A stretch of 64,000 bases of DNA from Bacteroidales bacterium (GTDB lineage: Bacteria; Bacteroidota; Bacteroidia; Bacteroidales; Marinilabiliaceae): contig QKJP01000009.1 of assembly GCA_003249255.1 (NCBI GenBank), positions 62,001 to 126,000 of the forward strand, in the 5' to 3' direction. Within the stretch, counting starts at the first letter, position 1; each line of letters begins with the position of its first letter. A program made the translations under genes and the position numbers. Below are positions 57,280-64,000 of this stretch, in pieces. The notes beneath the pieces are model-generated. The model did no database searches and was not told the DNA's origin. It saw nothing but the letters and a program-made list of their open reading frames with translations.

Positions 57280-59319
57280 ATGAAGAACGATAATCCGCTA
57301 TTACAAATATTTAATACGCCTTACCAAACTCCACCATTTCGCTCGATTAAAGAAAGCGATTATTTACCTGCTTTTAAAGCAGCTATTGATCAGGGCAAAA
57401 ATGAAGTACAACAAATTATAGCAATTAAATCAAGCCCAGACTTTTACAATACGATAGAAGCACTTGAAAAGGCAGGAAAACAACTGCACATTATTAGTGA
57501 TATTTTTTTCAATCTGAATCATGCTGAAACGAACGAAAACATCCAAAACATTGCCCGTGAAGTATCACCTATTCTAACAGAATACAGCAACGATATCTGG
57601 TTAAATGAAGGCCTTTTTACTAAAGTAAAAATTGTTTACGATAACCGTTCTGTTGAAAACTTAACCGCCGAACAAAACAAATTACTTGAAGATACCTATA
57701 AAAGCTTCGTGCGTAAAGGGGCCCTATTATCCGGCGACGCAAAAAAAAGATATCGAGAAATAACCACTAAACTTTCAGAATTAAGTTTAACATTTGGCGA
57801 AAATGTATTAGCTGAAACCAACAGCTATAAACTTCATATCACTGAAGAAAATGAGCTTAAAGGTTTACCGGAAGGCGTAATGGACGCTGCTGCAGAATTA
57901 GCAAAAACTGAGAATAAAGAAGGTTGGGTATTTAGCTTGCAATTCCCCAGTTACTTTCCTTTTATGAAATATGCCGGTAATCGTGAGTTAAGAAAAAAAA
58001 TGTACCTGGCTTATTCAAAACGATGTAATAACAACAACGACAAAGACAATAAAGAAATTGTAAAACAAATTGTTAACCTTAGAGTTGAAAAAGCAAAGCT
58101 TTTAGGGTATACCTCTCATGCAGATTTTGTATTAGAAGAACACATGGCTTTAACTCCCCAAAAAGTTAATGCTTTCCTGGAAGAACTACTGACAGCCTCA
58201 ATTGACTATGCTAAAAATGATGTGAAAGAAGTTGAAGAATTTGCCAAAGAAAATGGATTAAACGATCAACTTCAGCGTTGGGATTACATGTATTACAGTG
58301 AAAAACTGAAAGAGCAAAAATTTGGCTTAGATGATGAAGCTACTCGTCCTTATTTTGAGTTAGATAAAGTAGAAAAAGGTGTTCTTGGGTTAGCTACCAA
58401 ACTTTATGGTTTAAACTTTAAAATCAACACAAGCATTGAAACTTACAATGATGAAGTAAAAGTTTATGAAGTGTTTGATGAAGATGGTTCCTTTTTAAGT
58501 GTCTTTTACATGGATATGCACCCCCGCGCAAGCAAACAAGGAGGTGCCTGGATGACATCTTTCAGAGATCAATATACAGAAGACGGACAGGAAGTGCGAC
58601 CACATATTTCGATTGTATGTAACTTTACTCGACCAACGGGTAAGAAACCTTCTTTATTAACTTTTAATGAAGTTCAAACCTTCTTACATGAGTTTGGACA
58701 TGCATTACACGGTATGTTAAGTAAAGTTACTTATCAAAGTTTATCGGGGACCAATGTTTACCGTGACTTTGTAGAACTTCCTTCCCAAATAATGGAAAAC
58801 TGGTCAACACAAAAAGAATGGCTTAAAGATGTGGGCGTTCATTACGAAACCGGAGAAATGATTCCGGAAGAAATGATTCAACAACTCATAGATAGTGATA
58901 ATTACCAAAGTGGCTATGCAATGGTACGTCAGCTAAGTTTTGGATTAAATGATATGGCCTGGCATTCTCTCAATACACCTTTTGATGGGGACATGATTGA
59001 GTTCGAAAGAAAAGCAATGGCTCCAACAGAATTATTTCCATTGGTGGATGGCACTTGTTTAAGTACGGCTTTCTCACATATTTTTGATGGAGGATATTCA
59101 TCCGGGTATTACGGTTATAAATGGGCCGAAGTACTGGATGCCGATGCTTTTGATGCGTTTCTTGAAAATGGAATATTCGATAAAGCCACTGCATCAAAAT
59201 TCAGAACAGAAATTCTGGAAAAAGGAGGCACTCAACATCCGATGGAGCTTTACAAAAACTTTAGAGGCAAAGAGGCTTCGATTGAGCCATTGTTAAAAAG
59301 AAGTGGGTTGATAAAATAG
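57280..59319 (+). CDS. M3 family oligopeptidase (oligopeptidase A / Dcp type)
   Basis: Zinc metallopeptidase of 679 residues with the thimet-oligopeptidase fold; cleaves short peptides, probably in the cytoplasm because no signal peptide is present. The zinc motif HEFGHALH places His470, Glu471 and His474, and a third ligand Glu lies in the ELPSQIMENW segment near 499. The length fits OpdA/Dcp. The tail FSHIFDGGYSSGYYGYKWAE is a strong family mark. It is a single-gene unit with a clear terminator downstream. Confidence 0.95.
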   Translation: MKNDNPLLQIFNTPYQTPPFRSIKESDYLPAFKAAIDQGKNEVQQIIAIKSSPDFYNTIEALEKAGKQLHIISDIFFNLNHAETNENIQNIAREVSPILTEYSNDIWLNEGLFTKVKIVYDNRSVENLTAEQNKLLEDTYKSFVRKGALLSGDAKKRYREITTKLSELSLTFGENVLAETNSYKLHITEENELKGLPEGVMDAAAELAKTENKEGWVFSLQFPSYFPFMKYAGNRELRKKMYLAYSKRCNNNNDKDNKEIVKQIVNLRVEKAKLLGYTSHADFVLEEHMALTPQKVNAFLEELLTASIDYAKNDVKEVEEFAKENGLNDQLQRWDYMYYSEKLKEQKFGLDDEATRPYFELDKVEKGVLGLATKLYGLNFKINTSIETYNDEVKVYEVFDEDGSFLSVFYMDMHPRASKQGGAWMTSFRDQYTEDGQEVRPHISIVCNFTRPTGKKPSLLTFNEVQTFLHEFGHALHGMLSKVTYQSLSGTNVYRDFVELPSQIMENWSTQKEWLKDVGVHYETGEMIPEEMIQQLIDSDNYQSGYAMVRQLSFGLNDMAWHSLNTPFDGDMIEFERKAMAPTELFPLVDGTCLSTAFSHIFDGGYSSGYYGYKWAEVLDADAFDAFLENGIFDKATASKFRTEILEKGGTQHPMELYKNFRGKEASIEPLLKRSGLIK

Positions 59320-59358
59320 ATTGTAAAGTGAGGGGGCGTTAGATCGAGAGAACATTAG

Positions 59359-59387
59359 AGGCTGCCAATTAATGGCAGCCTTTTCTT
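59359..59387 (+). terminator. Intrinsic terminator after the M3 peptidase gene
   Basis: The 9-bp perfect stem AGGCTGCCA/TGGCAGCCT has a 5-nt loop and is followed by TTTCTTT. Confidence 0.9.
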
Positions 59388-59548
59388 TAAACCACAAACA
59401 TTTCAATATCTACACATTACATTTACACCCAAACTCATTTTTTCTTTCCTTTTGAAAAATCATTCGTTCATCAAACAGTACTTATGACCTATTTACTTTC
59501 TAGGTGAGTTAAATTACCTTTTTTCTTCTTAACCCAAAATGAAAGCTT

Positions 59549-59860
59549 ATGAAGAAATCTACACTCTCTATTTACTTTACAATCATCCTCTCACTCTCTT
59601 GTTTAAACAGTTTTTGTTCAGATGATTTAGGGGATTCAATAATTATTAAACCAAATCCGGCCACGACCTATATCGTTCTCAAAAGCGATAAGCTATCCAT
59701 CAGATCCATCAACATCATTAACAGCCTGGGATCTACCGTTTTAAAAAAGTATGATCCTCCCGGAGGAATTATTGAAATCAATCATTTAAACCAAGGTTTA
59801 TATTTTATTTCAATTGAAACCGATAAAGGAACCGTCATAAAAAAAATACAAAAAGAATAA
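59549..59860 (+). CDS. Small secreted protein consisting of a T9SS sorting tail only
   Basis: A 103-residue protein with a signal peptide (KKSTLSIYFTIILSLSCLNS, about 1-24) and then almost at once the type A T9SS sorting domain: IIIKPNPATTYIVLKSD, SIRSINIINSLGSTVLKK, NHLNQGLYFISIETDKG and the basic end VIKKIQKE. In normal cargo this tail follows a large passenger; here no passenger remains. It may be a remnant of a longer gene or a free tail of unknown use. No RBS or frame upstream suggests a missing 5' part: the ATG and signal peptide are complete. Confidence 0.8.
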   Translation: MKKSTLSIYFTIILSLSCLNSFCSDDLGDSIIIKPNPATTYIVLKSDKLSIRSINIINSLGSTVLKKYDPPGGIIEINHLNQGLYFISIETDKGTVIKKIQKE

Positions 59861-59863
59861 ACT

Positions 59864-59896
59864 AAAAAAGGCTGCTCAATCGTTACTTATCAGCCT
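59864..59896 (-). terminator. Probable terminator after the lipoprotein gene
   Basis: On the minus strand the 6-bp stem AGGCTG/CAGCCT has a 16-nt loop and is followed by TTTTTT. It lies about 50 bp past the lipoprotein stop. The stem is short. Confidence 0.5.
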
Positions 59897-59947
59897 CTTC
59901 AAGAAAGGAAAGTCTATCCTGAGTTAATTAAAATTCTTATTCAAAAA

Positions 59948-61087
59948 CTATTCCAATTCTACTTCCTGCATTCTAATTTCTTCAGGATTATATGGACTTA
60001 AACTTTGAATACGTTCTTTTAGCGTTGAGTAAAGCGCGTTAGGAGCTTCGCCTGCTTGAATAAAACCATATCGGTTAAAATACCCCGGAGCATCAGCATC
60101 TTGAAGGTGTTTGGATAAATCATCCTGATTGGGCTTCATGTTAAATTGACTCATGAACCATTCATTAACTTCATTGGTAATAACTGATTTAATACTATAA
60201 TTTACCAGGATTTTATCTCGATCAGAAGAATTTAAATCTACCGGAGGTAAACCAACTTCAGCTACACCTGCATCCTCGTTTTCAATACCGGAAGCAACAA
60301 ATGCCCAGTTAAATCCTTTCTTTTCTGTAAATAGGGTAGCATTTGGGTGGCAAGTATTACCATATACATCCACATAATCTCCTTTTTTACCAACAAACAT
60401 TTTAACCATGTTTACCGCAAAAGGCTCTTCGTCGGCACTTGGCAGTGGAAGATTAGCAATGGTTACGGTCATCTGACGATCGTATTTTGCTGTAGCTATT
60501 TCTGAATAGTTTATTCGGTAAACAGCATCTTTTGCATCCGGGTTTTCAGTACGGTTAATGTTATACGGTTTTAAAATAGCTATGGCTTGTAGGGGTTTTT
60601 GATTCCAGAATATAACTAAAGCTCTACCTCCATCTGCATTTTCTTCTGAGTCTGCATCTGTAATCACCAATTTATATTCGAAATTTGTTCCATGATAACT
60701 TGCACCCTCGGTAACAACCAAATTTTTCATTCGTCCATCTTCATCACTTTCATAAGGAAAGCTCATGGCTCGTTGGATCTGATGATAAGAGATGTGAAAT
60801 AGAATCTCCCGAACCAACTGAGCTGATTTATGTCCAATGGCTATAAAAGTTCTTAAATGTTTGTAAATATCATTTCCTGAAAAATCTTCATTATCATCTT
60901 CTACTGTTCCTGACTTTAAGCTGGATCCTTCATCAATTAAGGAAGATGGTACGTCTACTCCAAAAGTTGTTGGAATAATCGATTCTGTAACTCCAGTATT
61001 AGGAGCTGGATTTTCTGATTCGTCTTTTTGACATGCAGTTAATAAAATTAACAATGCGGCTGTGATGTTAAAAATTAGTGTTTTCAT
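59948..61087 (-). CDS. Lipoprotein of unknown function
   Basis: From the ATG at 61087 this is a 379-residue protein with a lipoprotein signal (MKTLIFNITAALLILLTAC); the lipobox LTAC puts the lipidated Cys at 19. The mature start is a Ser/Asn/Pro-rich linker (QKDESENPAPNTGVTESI), then a globular domain of about 330 residues that I do not recognise. It contains two His/Cys-rich stretches (CHPNATLF, and SYHGTNFEY), without a clear active site. It is likely held on the outer membrane or periplasmic face. The frame opens at 61141, but the later ATG gives a normal signal. It stands alone. Confidence 0.8.
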   Translation of the reverse strand: MKTLIFNITAALLILLTACQKDESENPAPNTGVTESIIPTTFGVDVPSSLIDEGSSLKSGTVEDDNEDFSGNDIYKHLRTFIAIGHKSAQLVREILFHISYHQIQRAMSFPYESDEDGRMKNLVVTEGASYHGTNFEYKLVITDADSEENADGGRALVIFWNQKPLQAIAILKPYNINRTENPDAKDAVYRINYSEIATAKYDRQMTVTIANLPLPSADEEPFAVNMVKMFVGKKGDYVDVYGNTCHPNATLFTEKKGFNWAFVASGIENEDAGVAEVGLPPVDLNSSDRDKILVNYSIKSVITNEVNEWFMSQFNMKPNQDDLSKHLQDADAPGYFNRYGFIQAGEAPNALYSTLKERIQSLSPYNPEEIRMQEVELE

Positions 61088-61435
61088 AACTATTTGATTT
61101 TTGAGTTTTACGCTATTAATATTTGCTTTCACTTCTATCACACAAGTAAATCTTATTACCCTGATGTTTTTTTTAAAATAACTTGAATTTAATTTTTCCC
61201 AATCAAATAATCCACTCTAATACTGATACATACACCCATTGTTTTTTTTACTAATCATTACAAAAGGAACTAATTTATTGTTTGCACAAACCACCTTTAG
61301 AACATTGTCGACCTTTTGTATGTGTCGTAACTTTATAGGTTGAAGCAGAACAATGGTTAAACGATACAGACACTAATTCTGTTAGTCGGGTTCGTACTTG
61401 TTTTGGTGGGCATAAATTATAAAACTTAAGTTGAG
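61088..61435. other. Intergenic gap, 348 bp, no gene seen
   Basis: AT-rich spacer between the divergent lipoprotein and PIMT genes. It should hold both promoters, but I could not pick out a convincing TAnnTTTG with good spacing for either. No RNA fold or repeat stands out. Confidence 0.5.
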
Positions 61436-62059
61436 ATGAGAAAGCTAATGGTTAGCGAACAAATTGAAGCACGAGGAATATTGCACGAAGCTACGCTTAA
61501 TGCGATGCGAAAAGTTGAGCGTCATCAGTTTGTTTCGGATTATTGGTCTGCATCAGCTTACGAAGACCACCCTATCCCCATAGGACATGGCCAAACCATT
61601 AGTCAACCATACATTGTTGCATATATGACATCGCAACTGGATCCTCAAGAAAATTGGAAGGTATTAGAAATAGGTACCGGATCAGGTTATCAAGCAGCTG
61701 TTTTAGCTGAGATAGTTGATCAGGTATATACGGTTGAGATTGTACAGGCACTTGGTCATTCCGCTCAAGCCCGATTAAAAATGTTAGGCTATCAAAACAT
61801 TTTGGTAAAAATTGGAGATGGTTATTATGGATGGGAAGAAGAAGCTCCTTTTGATGCCATCATTGTAACGGCAGCTAGCGATAACATCCCTCCTCCTCTC
61901 ATTCAACAACTAAAAGATGGGGGTAAAATGATTATTCCGGTGGGTTCACCATTTGAAACACAACACTTAGTTTCTGTTCATAAAAATGAGGAGCAGGTAC
62001 TTGCCGAGCGATTACTTGCCGTTAGATTTGTACCCTTCACAAGACAAGAGGCTAAGTAA
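61436..62059 (+). CDS. pcm: Protein-L-isoaspartate O-methyltransferase
   Basis: Repairs damaged isoaspartyl residues in proteins with S-adenosylmethionine. The 207-residue length is usual. Family signatures are VSEQIEARGI, HQFVSDYWSASAYEDHP, GHGQTISQPYIVAYMTSQL and the SAM loop VLEIGTGSGYQAAVLAEI. The C-terminal LVSVHKNEEQV and LLAVRFVPF also match. It is a cytoplasmic single-gene unit with a long non-coding leader. The identity is firm; the partner genes do not inform on its substrate. Confidence 0.93.
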   Translation: MRKLMVSEQIEARGILHEATLNAMRKVERHQFVSDYWSASAYEDHPIPIGHGQTISQPYIVAYMTSQLDPQENWKVLEIGTGSGYQAAVLAEIVDQVYTVEIVQALGHSAQARLKMLGYQNILVKIGDGYYGWEEEAPFDAIIVTAASDNIPPPLIQQLKDGGKMIIPVGSPFETQHLVSVHKNEEQVLAERLLAVRFVPFTRQEAK

Positions 62060-62216
62060 ATAAATCAAACCCATTTATAGCTTATCGACTATAATTCAAG
62101 AATTTCAACTTCACAGCACCACCATTTCACATGTTTATTTCCTTGCCCCTTATTGCTTATTATCTAACTTTGAAACAGAGTTGTAAAAAGTAGTTTAATC
62201 ACAAACCTTAATTCGC

Positions 62217-63008
62217 ATGAAGAAATACAAATTTTACCAAATCGATTCGTTTACCAAGGAAGTATTTAAAGGAAATCCTGCAGGTGTTTGTTTATTGGAT
62301 GAATGGATACCTGATGATTTGATGCAATCCATTGCTACTGAAAACAATTTATCTGAAACAGCTTTTATTGTTCCCAAACAGGATGACTATGAAATTAGAT
62401 GGTTTACTCCGGCTGTAGAAGTTGATCTTTGTGGCCATGCAACCTTAGCAGCAGGGTTTGTATTTTATGAGTTACTTGGTTTTCAAAAAGAGAAAATCAG
62501 TTTTATATCACCTAAAAGCGGCTTACTATCAGTTTCTAAAAAAAATGAGTTTTACTTTTTGAATTTTCCGAGTGATGAAATAAATCCAATAACTGATTGC
62601 TCCGAAATTGAAAATTGTATTGGCGTCAAAGTAATGGAAGCTTATAAAGGAAAAACAGACGTTATTGCCTTCATTGAAAATGAAAACACTTTGCAAAAGC
62701 TAACGCCTAACTTCAAGCAAATAGCACAGTTAAAGGGGCGAGGATTAATTGTAACTGCTCCCGGGAATACAGTCGATTTTGTTTCGCGCTTCTTTGCACC
62801 CCAAGCCGGTATTGATGAAGATCCGGTTACAGGCTCAACCCATACCAGTTTAACTCCTTTATGGTCAAAAAAACTAAATAAAGAAAAACTCACCGCTAAA
62901 CAATTATCAAAAAGAGTTGGAGATTTAATCTGTGAATATCAAGGCCAACGTTGTAGTATTGGTGGGCAAGCTGTGTTGTATTTGGAAGGAGAAATTTCGA
63001 TTGCTTAA
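62217..63008 (+). CDS. PhzF-family epimerase/isomerase
   Basis: Cytoplasmic protein of 263 residues with the diaminopimelate-epimerase-like double domain. The start QIDSFTKEVFKGNPAGVCLL, the catalytic Glu47 in ENNLSETAFIVP and the substrate motif FTPAVEVDLCGHATLA are all PhzF hallmarks. The C-terminal half has DPVTGSTHTSLTPLW and GQRCSIGGQAVLYL. Phenazine genes are absent, so this is one of the many general PhzF-like isomerases of unknown substrate. It lies between pcm and a membrane protein gene, each with its own spacing. Confidence 0.9.
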   Translation: MKKYKFYQIDSFTKEVFKGNPAGVCLLDEWIPDDLMQSIATENNLSETAFIVPKQDDYEIRWFTPAVEVDLCGHATLAAGFVFYELLGFQKEKISFISPKSGLLSVSKKNEFYFLNFPSDEINPITDCSEIENCIGVKVMEAYKGKTDVIAFIENENTLQKLTPNFKQIAQLKGRGLIVTAPGNTVDFVSRFFAPQAGIDEDPVTGSTHTSLTPLWSKKLNKEKLTAKQLSKRVGDLICEYQGQRCSIGGQAVLYLEGEISIA

Positions 63009-63100
63009 ATCTTCACTTGACCATACTCTACAGACTAATTTATTGAAACAAAGAAGTTAATTCCGAATTTTTTTCACCTAATTAAGAACAAATTTCACCA

Positions 63101-63739
63101 ATGTCATTTCCAGATTCTTACTCAACTGTTTTGCTCTATATATCATCCTTTTATGTTTTTATTATCATCCACTCGATATCAATATGGATGGTATTTGTAA
63201 AAGCCAATCAACCTGGATGGGCAGCTCTCATTCCGGTATATAAATCCATCGTTTGGCTGAGAATCATCAACAAACCGGCTACGTGGGTGCTGTTCTTATT
63301 CATTCCTCTTGTTAATATTCATTTCGCAATAAAAATGACTCATCTCATGGCGAAAAAATTTGGCAGAGATTCCGGTTTTACCTATGGTTTAATTTTGTTG
63401 AGTCCCATCTTTTATCCGCTTTTAGCCTTTAAGAATTATACATTCGAAGAAGAGGCTTCACAAGACTCCGTTAAAGAAAGAAGAAATAAAGAATTTACCC
63501 CAGGATTATTAATATGGGGATTATCTTTAGTGCTTATATCAATAATCACTAAGAGCGTATTTGAAATTTTTCAAGAAACCATCTTTGAAAGTGATTATTT
63601 ATGGTTAATTCTTTTAAATATGGATTATGCTTCATTGTGCTTTGGTCTTTTTCTTATAGGATTATCAGTAAAGGAGAAATACCTTACATGGGGAATTACC
63701 GTTTCAATGAGTCTCATAATTTTAAATAGTTTGTTTTAA
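63101..63739 (+). CDS. DUF5684-like membrane protein
   Basis: A 212-residue inner-membrane protein with four to six predicted helices. The segment GWAALIPVYKSIVWLRIINK, then PATWVLFLFIPLVNI, is the diagnostic pattern of the DUF5684 family, where the same helices occur alone or fused to signal peptidase. A cytoplasmic loop with many charged residues (FEEEASQDSVKERRNKEF) splits it in two. Function unknown. It lies 52 bp before the LptF/LptG-type permease gene on the same strand, so the two may be co-transcribed. Confidence 0.75.
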   Translation: MSFPDSYSTVLLYISSFYVFIIIHSISIWMVFVKANQPGWAALIPVYKSIVWLRIINKPATWVLFLFIPLVNIHFAIKMTHLMAKKFGRDSGFTYGLILLSPIFYPLLAFKNYTFEEEASQDSVKERRNKEFTPGLLIWGLSLVLISIITKSVFEIFQETIFESDYLWLILLNMDYASLCFGLFLIGLSVKEKYLTWGITVSMSLIILNSLF

Positions 63740-63791
63740 TCTAACAAGAAAGAAAAACAAGCTTATTATTTAAACTAACCTTATCAAAAAA

Positions 63792-64000
63792 ATGATTTAC
63801 AAGACCTTAAAAAAACACATACTCCCTTATCTAATTAGCTTCCTCTCGGTACAATTAGTTTTATTGTTTCAGTTTTATTCAAGATATGCAGATGATCTAT
63901 TAGGAAAGGATTTTGATTTTTACATTTTCTTTTCTGTTGGTAAATATGCTTTTATTTCGACTATTCCAGATAGCTTGATAATTTCCATTGGCATTGGAAT
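63792..64000 (+). CDS. LptF/LptG-type permease, 5' part only
   Basis: Open frame from ATG at 63792 to the window edge, 69 codons, no stop. The first residues (MIYKTLKKHILPYLISFL) and the following FQFYSRYADDLLGKDFDFYI and FISTIPDSLIISIGIGI match the start of the LptF/LptG permease of the Bacteroidota, where this region reads WKYIDDLVGKG and lies before the next helix. Full-length members are about 350-640 residues. The product would form part of the LptB2FG exporter that pulls lipopolysaccharide from the inner membrane. Identity is inferred from the first 70 residues only. Confidence 0.75.
   Translation, partial: MIYKTLKKHILPYLISFLSVQLVLLFQFYSRYADDLLGKDFDFYIFFSVGKYAFISTIPDSLIISIGIG

Overview
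The window is AT-rich chromosomal DNA from a member of the Bacteroidota, probably a free-living or marine flavobacterial or cytophagal lineage; finer placement is not possible from the sequence alone. The evidence is: C-terminal type IX secretion (T9SS) sorting tails on two secreted proteins, repeated TAnnTTTG minus-7 promoter elements, few Shine-Dalgarno sites, an S1 with six repeats, a DUF3822 gene beside rsmD, and an LptF/LptG-type permease of the Bacteroidota kind running off the right edge. I recognise about 51 protein genes and one tRNA (Pro, GGG). I found no rRNA, CRISPR array, transposase, integrase or phage genes.

Layout. 0.2-9.5 kb: an orphan membrane histidine kinase, tRNA-Pro, and a leftward three-gene operon ending in a giant kinase-like/STAND ATPase/TPR/GAF/histidine kinase protein. 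9.7-18.9 kb: MaoC hydratase, aminotransferase, two convergent L,D-transpeptidases of different subfamilies, a PlsC-ACP-acyl ligase fusion overlapping a PrsW protease, an orphan SiaC paralogue and a small acidic protein. 19-27.3 kb: an ABC-F protein with a degenerate second ATPase site, ClpB, and a secreted protein followed by a large ABCG-like half transporter. 27.3-36.4 kb: a repeat element, a SiaB-SiaC switch pair, serine acetyltransferase, a C-terminal processing protease, guaA, and the rpsA-STAS-rnz operon. 36.6-43.1 kb: nucleotide-sugar genes (ugd, UDP-xylose synthase, rfbA, rfbC, rfbD, phosphohexomutase) for capsule, LPS or exopolysaccharide; rfbB is not among them. 43.2-51.2 kb: a RecD-like helicase, a pilin-like protein/DUF3822/rsmD cluster, a T9SS cargo protein built of W-rich repeats, a Ser/Thr-rich membrane protein and a UvrD-like helicase with a C-terminal DNA-binding helix bundle. 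51.3-64 kb: DJ-1, outer-membrane barrels, YdcF, nitroreductase, a second repeat copy, SPOR-like protein, M3 peptidase, a T9SS tail-only protein, a lipoprotein, PIMT, PhzF-like protein, a DUF5684-like membrane protein and the LptF/LptG start.

The strongest unusual signals are: (1) the 1903-9458 operon, in which a kinase-like domain lacking its DFG aspartate is fused to a STAND ATPase and a histidine kinase and co-transcribed with two unrecognised proteins; (2) a pair of about 240-bp elements with terminal inverted repeats at 27.3 and 54.8 kb, in opposite orientation, each sitting directly at the 3' end of a gene, one of them supplying that gene's stop codon; (3) two SiaC paralogues that differ exactly at the known Thr68 phosphosite; and (4) an ABC-F protein whose second ATP site has lost key residues.
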